Source: Elusimicrobiaceae bacterium
GTDB taxonomy: Bacteria > Elusimicrobiota > Elusimicrobia > Elusimicrobiales > Elusimicrobiaceae
DNA length: 64,000 nt
Direction of reading: 5' to 3'
Assembly (NCBI GenBank): GCA_017961585.1
Contig: JAGCWX010000007.1
Coordinates: forward strand, 1 to 64,000
This document shows, piece after piece, positions 54,481 through 62,835 of the stretch (position 1 is its first letter; each line of letters starts with the position of its first letter). Both the position numbers and the translations under genes were made by a program. The notes below the pieces were generated by a model. The model was not told the origin of the DNA. It ran no database searches and saw only the letters and a list, made by a program, of their open reading frames with translations.

Positions 54481-55568
54481 TGTTTTTCCCCGCTAAGATA
54501 TAGAGAACGAATTTTGTCTATATAGCAATTCAAATCCACCCCTTGCGTATTGGGTTGAGGGATAGGTTTATCCGACATATCCAAAACTGCCTGCGCCCAT
54601 TGTTCGGGCGATTGTTTTAAAGGCAAATATTGGCATAATCCAATATCCGTTTCGCGCGGAACGGTATTGGAAGCCACACATTTCACCTGCATAGCTTGGG
54701 CCTCAACTAAAGCCAAGCCAAACCCTTCAAATAGAGATGGAAAAATCATATATTCACTTTGAGCCAGTAAAGCCGGGATATCGGAATGATGGGGCAAAAA
54801 TTCCACATTTTCAAGGTGCAAATCCGCAATTTTTTGCCGCAATATTTTCTCATAGGACTCATTTTTGTTCCCAATTAATTTTAACGTTGCATCCGGCCAA
54901 TGAGTTTGTATTGCCTTAAAAACATCCAATACAAAAGATTGATTTTTAGGAATCCCCAAACTACCCACGTGGATAAAAGAGTGTTTGATTTTGGGTTGCG
55001 AATAGTGCAAACGGTCAAAACGCTTTAAATCTATCGCATTAGGTACGGATTTGGCATTAGACGTCTTGCCAAATAGATAATTACAAGCATTTTTAGAACA
55101 GCCGACAAGGTGGGTGGCATTGTTAACTAATATACTACGCAATAAAATTTGATGAATTTTAGTTAAAAAATGCGTATACTGAGGGGCACTATGGCTATGA
55201 CTAATCCGTATAGGAACCTGACAATGTTTAGCGGCCAGCAGACAAGGTGCGGCCTCAAAATAATTATGACAATGGATTACATCGTACGGGCCGTTTTCCT
55301 GTAAAATCTTTTTGACTCCTTGATAAATACGCCAAAAACGGACATAGCCATCTAATTTCCGACGCAATTTAGAAGGCCCCTTATAATTAGGAATGCGAAA
55401 AATAGTACCGTACTTTTGGAATTCGGCATCAAAATGCCGTACTTCATGGGTAAACAAAAGCATATCAAAATGAAATTCGCCGGACAAATTACGCACGATA
55501 TTCATCATAACATGTTGAATACCGCCATTTCCAAGTCCGTCGCAAGATACCATTAATACCTTTTTCAC
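54477..55568 (-). CDS. Family 4 glycosyltransferase
   Basis: A 363-residue GT-B enzyme: N-terminal SCDGLGNGGIQHVMMNIVRNL, a donor-binding C-terminal half with HVGSLGIPKNQSFVL, LHLENVEFLPHHSDIPALLAQSEYMIFPSLFEGFGLALVEAQA (the ExFGxxxxE motif is in FEGFGLALVEA). A retaining enzyme using an NDP-sugar. Four-base overlaps on both sides. Confidence 0.92.
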   Translation of the reverse strand: MKKVLMVSCDGLGNGGIQHVMMNIVRNLSGEFHFDMLLFTHEVRHFDAEFQKYGTIFRIPNYKGPSKLRRKLDGYVRFWRIYQGVKKILQENGPYDVIHCHNYFEAAPCLLAAKHCQVPIRISHSHSAPQYTHFLTKIHQILLRSILVNNATHLVGCSKNACNYLFGKTSNAKSVPNAIDLKRFDRLHYSQPKIKHSFIHVGSLGIPKNQSFVLDVFKAIQTHWPDATLKLIGNKNESYEKILRQKIADLHLENVEFLPHHSDIPALLAQSEYMIFPSLFEGFGLALVEAQAMQVKCVASNTVPRETDIGLCQYLPLKQSPEQWAQAVLDMSDKPIPQPNTQGVDLNCYIDKIRSLYLSGEKQ

Positions 55569-56710
55569 TTCATTTTCCCCTTAAGTGCTTGCAAAAAAAC
55601 TTCCCGAAAGGACTCGCATTCTGCTAAGTTTTGCATTTGGGCCAAATCTTGCTGAGAATACACCCATTGAAAAAGCCGATATTTAGTGAGGCGATTGATA
55701 ATACGCACCAAAAAATTATTCCCCAATTTACCCGCACAGCGCTGCAAACAACTATTGAGTTTTGTTGAGGTAAATTGCTGATAATTTTTAAAGACAAACC
55801 CGTTCTGTTGAATTTGGGCGGAACGCTCGTTAAAACTGACTAAAATTTGTTGAGCTTGTTCACCCGTTGCCAAACGTGTTCCATTTTCATATTTGACACA
55901 TGGAATATAACGAATGCTAAATTGCTTGGTTGGTTCATCTATACTCAATTCAACTAGCAAGTTGGTCAGCCAATATTCGCTGGACGAGTTATCAAACAAA
56001 AAATTCCCTTGGCCGTACAGTAAGGTAGCTCCTTGATATTTTTCCATACATCCAATGCAGTGGGTATGTTGAGCAATTACCAAACCGGCTCCACATTCGG
56101 CAAATTTACGAAACACCCGCTGCAACTGCGGCGAAGGATACCGATAATGTTCTTTACCACCGTGATACAATACAAGCACAAAATCACATTGTTTGGCAAG
56201 TTCCCGCACGGCATCAAAACTGGTCAAGGGATCATACGGATTTGCGCCGGGGGTATTGTCCGTAGCGATGGAAAATTCGTGCTCGGTGCAACAATAAATT
56301 CCCAGTTTTACACCTTTAATAGTGGCAATATGGGGCCTCGCGGTTTGGGCCATATTTTCCCCCACCCCCGCGTAAGCAATACCCGCTTGTTTAAGCACAT
56401 CCTCCGTATTGTGTAGTCCCTGGGCATCTTGGTCCAAAATATGATTGTTTGCCAACGTAAAAAAGTGTGGATTGATTGCCTTAAGACCGTTAATTGTGAC
56501 CGTAGGAGCTGCCAAACAAGGGCCACATTTAGCAATGGGCGATAACCGATCGGTCAACGGGGTTTCCAAATTAAAAACGGTATAATCCGCCGCATGCAAG
56601 AGAGATTGCAACTCCTCACCCAGCAGTGCTTTTATGTCTGCCTTGGCAAACAATTCGTTATTTGATTTGGTCGGGCAAATATCTGCCCCAATTAAAACTT
56701 TGATTGACAT
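55565..56710 (-). CDS. CapA-family protein (PGA_cap metallophosphatase-like)
   Basis: A 381-residue protein with the CapA fold: VLIGADICPT, VFNLETPLTD, LANNHILDQD, GVGEN, VLYHGGKEHYRYPS and IAQHTHCIGCMEKYQGATLLYGQGNFLFDN, with His and Asp residues for a two-metal site. Originally known from poly-gamma-glutamate capsules, but common in polysaccharide loci; no PgsB/PgsC partners are here, so polyglutamate synthesis is unlikely. No signal peptide is seen, suggesting a cytoplasmic role. Confidence 0.88.
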   Translation of the reverse strand: MSIKVLIGADICPTKSNNELFAKADIKALLGEELQSLLHAADYTVFNLETPLTDRLSPIAKCGPCLAAPTVTINGLKAINPHFFTLANNHILDQDAQGLHNTEDVLKQAGIAYAGVGENMAQTARPHIATIKGVKLGIYCCTEHEFSIATDNTPGANPYDPLTSFDAVRELAKQCDFVLVLYHGGKEHYRYPSPQLQRVFRKFAECGAGLVIAQHTHCIGCMEKYQGATLLYGQGNFLFDNSSSEYWLTNLLVELSIDEPTKQFSIRYIPCVKYENGTRLATGEQAQQILVSFNERSAQIQQNGFVFKNYQQFTSTKLNSCLQRCAGKLGNNFLVRIINRLTKYRLFQWVYSQQDLAQMQNLAECESFREVFLQALKGKMK

Positions 56711-56711
56711 A

Positions 56712-57641
56712 TTATTTACTCGGAAGTTTGAGTTTATCTCCTATTGTTTCATTCCATTTATCCGGGGTAAATTTGCCCAATCCACTAGCCGGGAAAAATG
56801 TCATTTCCCCAAAATACATTTTCCCGTTCACTTCATAAAAATCTACTCTCACAAACGGGATATCCTTCGCTAATACATGGCACGCTTGTTTCATTTTTTC
56901 AAAACAACTTGGAATTTTGGGCATCTTGTCCGCATGTGGAAAAGGTTTTGTAAGCCCCGTAAACGGCTGATGTTGCCAATTCATATCAAAAAAATCTACT
57001 TTTTCCACACTGTTGCGATCCGTAATCACCTGGCAATAATGGGGAATTCCCCCAAAACAGAAAAATTTATAATCGGCCAAATCTTGATTTTTGCCGTCGG
57101 ATAGAAATTCTTCGGCAATGATTTTGCGCGCAACATTTTTATACGGCCATTCGCGATTCGTAAGGTAGTAATTTTGTTTTAAACCGTTGCCAAGCGCTTG
57201 TTTTACCTTTTGAACATCCAACTTGCTTTTATCCTTACAAATACACATTCCAAGCCCGGAATTATGGTTACACTTAAGCACAAATTGGTTAGGCAGTTTA
57301 TCAAATTCTATTTCATCCGGGCTATTCCACATGCCCAAGTTAGGGACAACATACTCCTGCCCAAGTTTTTCTGCCACCCATTTCTTCACGGCACATTTAT
57401 CCACAAGCATAGTATAGAGCGGATTACGGTCATAGAGTTTAAGCCACTGAAGTTTTTCACTAAAAGTTTTGGGATTATTTAAATCCAAATCATAATTGAA
57501 AACGGACCGAAACATTCGCTTTAAATATTTTTCATCAGAGCAATGGTCAAAAAATCCCAAAAAGGCCAAAACACGAAAACGATAATCGGAATCTAGGATA
57601 AAAGAAATGCCCTTATTGAAATAATTGTTTATTTTCTTCAT
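56712..57641 (-). CDS. TupA-like ATP-grasp protein
   Basis: A 309-residue protein of the ATPgrasp_TupA type: NPKTFSEKLQWLKLYDRNPLY, VDKCAVKKWVAEKLG, FVLKCNHNSGLG, IIAEEFL and FVRVDFYEVNGKMYFGEMTFFPASGLG with the acidic metal ligands. TupA enzymes make teichuronopeptide-type amide links in Bacillus; in glycan loci they probably attach an amino acid to a uronic acid. That fits the ugd/epimerase genes in the window. Overlaps the Wzy gene by four bases. Confidence 0.88.
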   Translation of the reverse strand: MKKINNYFNKGISFILDSDYRFRVLAFLGFFDHCSDEKYLKRMFRSVFNYDLDLNNPKTFSEKLQWLKLYDRNPLYTMLVDKCAVKKWVAEKLGQEYVVPNLGMWNSPDEIEFDKLPNQFVLKCNHNSGLGMCICKDKSKLDVQKVKQALGNGLKQNYYLTNREWPYKNVARKIIAEEFLSDGKNQDLADYKFFCFGGIPHYCQVITDRNSVEKVDFFDMNWQHQPFTGLTKPFPHADKMPKIPSCFEKMKQACHVLAKDIPFVRVDFYEVNGKMYFGEMTFFPASGLGKFTPDKWNETIGDKLKLPSK

Positions 57642-58804
57642 AGTTTCTCCGAAGATCTTAAAATTTGATAGCCGAAGAACAACAGAATGTAAAACAAAGC
57701 ATCTGTATAGAAGGCAATAGCGGCAAAATCAAAAACCAACCGCAAAATAATTAAACTAATAAAGACATAACTTACCGGGTAAGATTTGGCAAGGTTCCAT
57801 CCTTTTTTAAGTAAACACACAAAAAAGCTATAGTAAAGAAAGAATCCACACAATCCGCACGAAACCAACAATTCTATATAGTTATTATGACTGTAGGTTT
57901 GGTAAATGGAAGTTTGGGCAAAATACCCCATCCCATTACCCAATATAGGGGCCTGTTTAAAATAGATCCATCCAAGTTGATACATACCGATACGCTGGCT
58001 GGTTGATCCCCCTACTTCTTCCCCCGTCAGCGTGTGATAAAACACATCCAAACGTTTTCCCAAAATGTTGTAAATATATTCATTATGAGAAAGGAAATAA
58101 CCTAACACCAAAAGTACAACAACAGGGATAGCATATTGATACACCCGCCATTTATAACGCCATACACTTAATAATCCTAACACAAATACAATACCCAAAA
58201 GCCCTTTTTTGGATCCCGTCAACAAGATAAAGCCAAACATCACTAACAGCAGCGGGATCAAACGACGTTTCCCCTCAAATAAAATACTATAGAAAATAAC
58301 AACAGCAAGGTAACACAGGTTAATAGCTACCCTGTTTACGTTCCCCGAAGCACTGTCCCCAATACGAATAGATCCGGATAGAATATTGGACAATTCAAAT
58401 AGCATAATATATCCTAAGAACAGAACGGCCGCCCATACGCACGCAGTTCTGAAAATTTGCCACAACATTTCTCTATCACGATAAGGGGTATAAAATATCA
58501 TGATACAAATCACCGGCAGCATATAGATGAGCAATGTACGCCATCCAAAATAAGCGGAAGACAAGAAGCCGTTGACAAAGATATAGCCCCATAAACAACA
58601 AATCCAAACCGTAAACCACGAGGGACGTTTACTGATCCTAGGGTATTTCCACAAACGCCATAAAAGTCCTATCCCCAGCAAGCCCAAACAAACCGCCAAA
58701 TACCCCACCATTTTGCCCTGCTGCAAACAGGTAATAGCAAATAAAGTACAGGTTAAATACCCGTAATCTTTCCAAGAAATATGAGTTGTAGAGGTATCAT
58801 TCAT
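57638..58804 (-). CDS. O-antigen polymerase/ligase (Wzy type)
   Basis: A 388-residue integral membrane protein with about 11 hydrophobic segments. The Wzy_C motif is YSHNNYIELLVSCGLCGFF, and SGNVNRVAINL lies in an earlier periplasmic loop. It would polymerise repeat units flipped by Wzx. ATG 58804 is preferred: GGGAGG lies upstream and the start overlaps the GT4 stop as ATGA. Confidence 0.85.
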   Translation of the reverse strand: MNDTSTTHISWKDYGYLTCTLFAITCLQQGKMVGYLAVCLGLLGIGLLWRLWKYPRISKRPSWFTVWICCLWGYIFVNGFLSSAYFGWRTLLIYMLPVICIMIFYTPYRDREMLWQIFRTACVWAAVLFLGYIMLFELSNILSGSIRIGDSASGNVNRVAINLCYLAVVIFYSILFEGKRRLIPLLLVMFGFILLTGSKKGLLGIVFVLGLLSVWRYKWRVYQYAIPVVVLLVLGYFLSHNEYIYNILGKRLDVFYHTLTGEEVGGSTSQRIGMYQLGWIYFKQAPILGNGMGYFAQTSIYQTYSHNNYIELLVSCGLCGFFLYYSFFVCLLKKGWNLAKSYPVSYVFISLIILRLVFDFAAIAFYTDALFYILLFFGYQILRSSEKL

Positions 58805-59877
58805 ACTCTTGCCTCCCGGAAAGTTTTGGCATATTGTTCCCATAAATTGGTGATATTTCCCAGCGATAATTGAACACGGACTTGTGTGGCTTTTTGGGCC
58901 ATGCTATCTGCCTTTTGCGGGTTTTCAATTACATATTGCATAGCTGTTTGCAACGCATTTTCATCCCCTACCGGGACGAGCAACCCATTTTCCTGATGTT
59001 TAATAAGCATCCGTGCCCCGCCAATAGGATGGTCCGTAGAAATGATGGGAACCCCTAAAGCCAAAGCTTCTATCATAGAATTGGAAAGCCCTTCGTAATT
59101 AGACGGTAACACAAAGGCCGCGGCGGGTGCAATACGTGTATAAAGATCTTTGGCAAATCCTTTTAAAAAGATGAAATTATCGGCTTGCAAGGTAGAAATC
59201 AGTTGCTGCAAAGTGTCTCGCTCAGTTCCTTCGCCGTAAATTTCCAACGTATAGTCCGGGAAAGAAGTATGCAACCGTGCAAACGCACGCACGAGCATGG
59301 GTAAATTCTTCTGCGGAGCTAAGCGTACAGCCGTTACAAAAACTTTTTTGCGCTCCCCTGTAAATGGTTCCGGCAATTGAGCAGAGAGCGGATTGGCAAT
59401 AACCGTGCTACGTTTTTGAATAGACGGGGCAAAATAATTTTTGGCATCCGGGGTTTGGAATACAAACCCATCTGCCCAACGATATAACCAGTTGCGCAAT
59501 GTACGCGCCCAAGATTTGCGTGGATTTTGGTTGGGGTCATTGCGTTCTGATACGATTAATTTGCCGGGAAGCCCCACATGAGCCAAAATACTAAACATAT
59601 TTACTACCACTAAAAAAGAAAAAATAATATCGGGCTTTTCTTGCTTAAACACACGCCGCAAGCGGGCTAGCTGTATCCAAGGCCCCGTTGTGTGATTGTT
59701 AGGACAATGCAGTTCAATATGTTTGACGGATGGGTGCAGCGGATAGACGGGCGGCACATCAAACCAGGTCACTACGCTTACTTGATGTCCGCGCTGAGCA
59801 AGTTGGGAGCTTAATAAAGACACAACGCGCTCCGCCCCACCACCGCCTAATTGAGAAATAGTAAAAAGAATTTTCAT
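58801..59877 (-). CDS. Family 4 glycosyltransferase (GalNAc-transferase-like)
   Basis: A 358-residue GT-B enzyme: ILFTISQLGGGGAERVVSLLSSQLA, FSFLVVVNMFSI, FVTAVRLAPQKNLPMLVRAF and PSNYEGLSNSMIEALALGVPIISTDHPIGG (the ExxxxxxxE motif). The N-terminus and the final block resemble PglA/PglH/PglJ-like N-acetylgalactosaminyltransferases. Overlaps neighbouring genes by four bases each. Confidence 0.92.
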   Translation of the reverse strand: MKILFTISQLGGGGAERVVSLLSSQLAQRGHQVSVVTWFDVPPVYPLHPSVKHIELHCPNNHTTGPWIQLARLRRVFKQEKPDIIFSFLVVVNMFSILAHVGLPGKLIVSERNDPNQNPRKSWARTLRNWLYRWADGFVFQTPDAKNYFAPSIQKRSTVIANPLSAQLPEPFTGERKKVFVTAVRLAPQKNLPMLVRAFARLHTSFPDYTLEIYGEGTERDTLQQLISTLQADNFIFLKGFAKDLYTRIAPAAAFVLPSNYEGLSNSMIEALALGVPIISTDHPIGGARMLIKHQENGLLVPVGDENALQTAMQYVIENPQKADSMAQKATQVRVQLSLGNITNLWEQYAKTFREARV

Positions 59878-61067
59878 GCAGATATCCCCGTTTTTTCTTC
59901 ACAATACTTTTTGAATCGAGTCAAAAAGGTATTGCGCCGCTTTGTCAGTACTTCTTGCGTATAATTAAAGGCATGTTTAAAATTTTGATTTGCCACCTGA
60001 CTCAGTAAGGTTTTATCGGTTAATAAAGTTTTTATTAAATGGGCCAGTTGGGTATAGTCTGCCGGGGCATGAACCCACCGTTTATCCACCAATTCAGGTA
60101 GGCCACACACGTCCGACACAACACAAGGGCACGCCCGCGAAATAGACTCCACAATGCACCGCGGGAGCCCTTCGCTTCGGCTAGGAAGAATAATCAAATC
60201 CATGTCATCATTCCACGCCAATACTTTTTCAATGCTCGCCAGCGGAGTATCAAAAAAGAGTTTATCTTTTACTTGGTGTTTTTCCGCCAAAGCATACCAC
60301 TTATTACGGTCTTCTTCCGTTCCTACGCCCAGCACATGCAATTCTACTTTTAAATCTTTTAGTAATGCCAAGGCCTCTAGTGCCGTATCTAACCCTTTGC
60401 GCGTATCATGGTAGGAAGCGACCATCCCGATTTTATAAACAGCATCAGGCGTATAATTTTGGATTTTTGCCAAACGCTTATCCAAAACGGCAGCATCCGG
60501 CGGTAAAATAACAGTATCCGTGCAACCACATTGTTCGCCTTTAATGGGATATACTTTTTGCAGGTAATGTTCTGTTACATAGAGCCCAAACGGACAATCC
60601 TTAATAGCACTTAATGTTTGTTTATGTAAGATAGGGCCATACAAGCGTTTAGCCAAACTGGGGTTTTGGCTCAGTGTCAATTTTAAATCCCCCGTCATCT
60701 CTATCATATAGGGTTTGTTGTATTTTTTAGCTAATTTAATAGCCATAATGCCTTTACGGGTAGAGGGTTTGATTAATAGGGCCTGCGCAGCGCGAATATG
60801 TTTTTCTAACTGGTTTTTTACTTCCCGATCATGAATCCAGTCCGTAGGACGAGTATTTTCGGGTAAAATATCTACGCAAACGCGCGAATCCGTCAGCTTG
60901 GCAAGTGCCTCTACATTAAGATATTTTTTAATAGGTTCCCCCAACACGTGGACAGAATCAAAAACATCCAAATATTTATGCCAATAGAAGTCTCCATATG
61001 CAGGCAAAGCATATATTCCATCTTCCCGGCGAACAAATTGACAACGGCTAATATATAATAATTTCAT
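59874..61067 (-). CDS. Family 4 glycosyltransferase
   Basis: A 397-residue GT-B enzyme: MKLLYISRCQFVRREDGIYA at the start, MVASYHDTRKGLDTALEALALL, LILPSRSEGLPRCIVESISRACPCVVSDVCGLPELVD near the end (ExxxxxxxE motif). ATG 61067 is chosen over in-frame ATG 61088, because the latter overlaps the end of the cytidylyltransferase and adds residues unlike the family; neither has a good ribosome binding site. The donor is not identifiable. Confidence 0.88.
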   Translation of the reverse strand: MKLLYISRCQFVRREDGIYALPAYGDFYWHKYLDVFDSVHVLGEPIKKYLNVEALAKLTDSRVCVDILPENTRPTDWIHDREVKNQLEKHIRAAQALLIKPSTRKGIMAIKLAKKYNKPYMIEMTGDLKLTLSQNPSLAKRLYGPILHKQTLSAIKDCPFGLYVTEHYLQKVYPIKGEQCGCTDTVILPPDAAVLDKRLAKIQNYTPDAVYKIGMVASYHDTRKGLDTALEALALLKDLKVELHVLGVGTEEDRNKWYALAEKHQVKDKLFFDTPLASIEKVLAWNDDMDLIILPSRSEGLPRCIVESISRACPCVVSDVCGLPELVDKRWVHAPADYTQLAHLIKTLLTDKTLLSQVANQNFKHAFNYTQEVLTKRRNTFLTRFKKYCEEKTGISA

Positions 61068-61077
61068 TGTTTTTTCA

Positions 61078-61494
61078 TCACTTACCATTTAATTTTTTCC
61101 GCAAGATGGTAGATGAAATCCCATCCGTGTGGTCTAAATACACAATTTTCACGCCTACAGGGGAAAATTGTTTTTCAAATTGTTGCCAAGCGGGAGTGCC
61201 CTTCCAGTCCGACCCTACAAACATTTTATGAAAATGGTACTTTTCCCAGGCAGCGAATTTATTTTTATCTACCTGCGGCACTACTTCATCCACATATTTA
61301 ATGGCTTTTAAAATTTCCATCCGGTCTTGAAACGGAATAATAGGCATTTTGTTTTTTTCACGCAGAACTAATTCGTCGGTGCTGACACCTACAATTAAAT
61401 AATCGCACTGTTCCTTGGCCCGTTTTAAAATGTTTAAATGGCCGATATGAAACATATCATACACACCGGTAGTATAACCGACTATTTTAGGCAT
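61078..61494 (-). CDS. TagD/RfaE-like cytidylyltransferase
   Basis: A 138-residue nucleotidyltransferase: GYTTGVYDMFHIGHLNILKRA with the HxGH motif, VSTDELVLREKNKMPIIP, FVGSDWKGTPAWQQFEKQF and ISSTILRKKL. It activates glycerol 3-phosphate or a similar alcohol phosphate with CTP. It overlaps the CDP-alcohol phosphotransferase gene by eight bases, so the activated alcohol most likely goes to that enzyme. A second copy (tagD, 49334-49744) sits by licD; the two differ enough to suggest different substrates. Confidence 0.9.
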   Translation of the reverse strand: MPKIVGYTTGVYDMFHIGHLNILKRAKEQCDYLIVGVSTDELVLREKNKMPIIPFQDRMEILKAIKYVDEVVPQVDKNKFAAWEKYHFHKMFVGSDWKGTPAWQQFEKQFSPVGVKIVYLDHTDGISSTILRKKLNGK

Positions 61495-62284
61495 TTTTAC
61501 GCTCCTGGGTTAACTTGGCTTGCGCCTGTTGTTCAAAGGTGACGGCTTTGCGGCAATACAGTACAATAATAGCCGCAAAAGAGAGCAAATAATATCCCGT
61601 GTAAGCAAAGAGCATCACATCAAAGGTACTTGTAAATAGTGCTACAAATAACCAGGGCATAAACAACCCGGATACCCCAATATTTTTATCAATTTGCTCC
61701 CGAATATAGGCAAAACTTTTTTTGTCTTCGGTATCTTTAAGTGTGATATCTTGTGTTTCGTGCAAGATATTTTTGGCTGCAAAGAAGCAATTTAAATATT
61801 TTTGGTGAATAAGGCGTGTGTAAATATTAGCCACTGCACCCACTGCGCCCACTATCATTAACCAGGGACGGTAGGAAACAGGAATCAAAAAACTGGTATG
61901 GTAAGCTGCCACCCCTAAAGCCAGGGTTGTAAAAGCAAAAGGACCATAACCGGCAATAGCATCAAAAAAATCCCCCATAAAGGTTTTTTGTTTAACACAG
62001 CGGGCGATATTTCCGTCTACGCAATCTAACACCAACCAAAAATTGGTAAGCAAAACACCGGCTAACATCCACCAAAAATTAGGGATACATAAACAAACCG
62101 CCGCCAAAAAGATAACTGCCCAGGAAAGTAGCGACACCTGATTAGCCGACCACCCGGCATTAATAAACAGATAGGTAAACGGGAAAGACAGTTTGCGAAT
62201 AAACCACCGTACCCACAAGGAACTGCGTGAATTTTTCTTTTGCGGTAAAGAATCAATAATTTGCTGATAAGAATAATATGTCAT
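61487..62284 (-). CDS. CDP-alcohol phosphatidyltransferase-family membrane enzyme
   Basis: A 265-residue protein with about six transmembrane helices. The family motif is D-x2-D-G-x2-A-R-x8-G-x3-D-x3-D; here LDCVDGNIARCVKQKTFMGD continues FFDAIAG, so the first three Asp and the G are at the right spacing but the last Asp is Gly112. ATG 62284 is preferred for the AGGGG site upstream over ATG 62299. It would transfer an alcohol phosphate from the CDP-alcohol made by the neighbouring cytidylyltransferase to a lipid or glycan. Confidence 0.85.
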   Translation of the reverse strand: MTYYSYQQIIDSLPQKKNSRSSLWVRWFIRKLSFPFTYLFINAGWSANQVSLLSWAVIFLAAVCLCIPNFWWMLAGVLLTNFWLVLDCVDGNIARCVKQKTFMGDFFDAIAGYGPFAFTTLALGVAAYHTSFLIPVSYRPWLMIVGAVGAVANIYTRLIHQKYLNCFFAAKNILHETQDITLKDTEDKKSFAYIREQIDKNIGVSGLFMPWLFVALFTSTFDVMLFAYTGYYLLSFAAIIVLYCRKAVTFEQQAQAKLTQERKNA

Positions 62285-62301
62285 ATTTTCCCCTTTCATT
62301 T

Positions 62302-62832
62302 CTAAAATCTACGGCCTTTGGGATTGGTACGGTTTAGTAAATAGCGTGGGGCTTGACACACTACAGTTGTATTGTCGGGAACATCTTTAAACACCGTGCA
62401 GTTAGCCCCGATATTTACGTTGTTCCCAATCACTATATTTCCCACAATGGTGGCACCCGCACCGATAACGACATCGTCTCCTATCACGGGGGCTTTTCCT
62501 TTGCTACTGCCGATAATTGCGTTCTGCAAAATCATACAGTTTTTGCCGATTTTGGCCCCATGCGACACAAAAATACCCGTTATACCATGTGGTAAGATAG
62601 GGGCGGTAGCGAACACGGCCCCCTTGTTAATTGCAGTACCTAAAGAAGCAGCGTTTTTGGCTTCGGCACGTTTCAAATAGACCAGCCACAGCATTTTACG
62701 CCAGACTGGGGCCGAATCTGCCGGATTTACAATTCGTTGGCGGTATTTCCAATAACGTTTTTCGTTATAACCAAATAACCATGCATAAACTTGATAAAAG
62801 AATGGGTTGCCGTACCTAGAATGCTCAGACAT
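62302..62832 (-). CDS. Serine-acetyltransferase-like hexapeptide acyltransferase
   Basis: A 176-residue CysE-like acyltransferase: helical N-terminus, then left-handed beta-helix turns (PHGITGIFVSHGAKIGKNCMILQNAIIG, VIGAGATIVGNIVIGNNVNIGANCTVF). The catalytic His is probably in IFVSHGA. It probably acetylates a sugar of the polymer. It starts three bases after the GT4 stop. Confidence 0.85.
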   Translation of the reverse strand: MSEHSRYGNPFFYQVYAWLFGYNEKRYWKYRQRIVNPADSAPVWRKMLWLVYLKRAEAKNAASLGTAINKGAVFATAPILPHGITGIFVSHGAKIGKNCMILQNAIIGSSKGKAPVIGDDVVIGAGATIVGNIVIGNNVNIGANCTVFKDVPDNTTVVCQAPRYLLNRTNPKGRRF

Positions 62833-62835
62833 ATT

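Noticed and set aside
55565-56710. CapA as sign of a poly-gamma-glutamate capsule
   Set aside because: PgsB and PgsC are absent and the surroundings are all polysaccharide genes.
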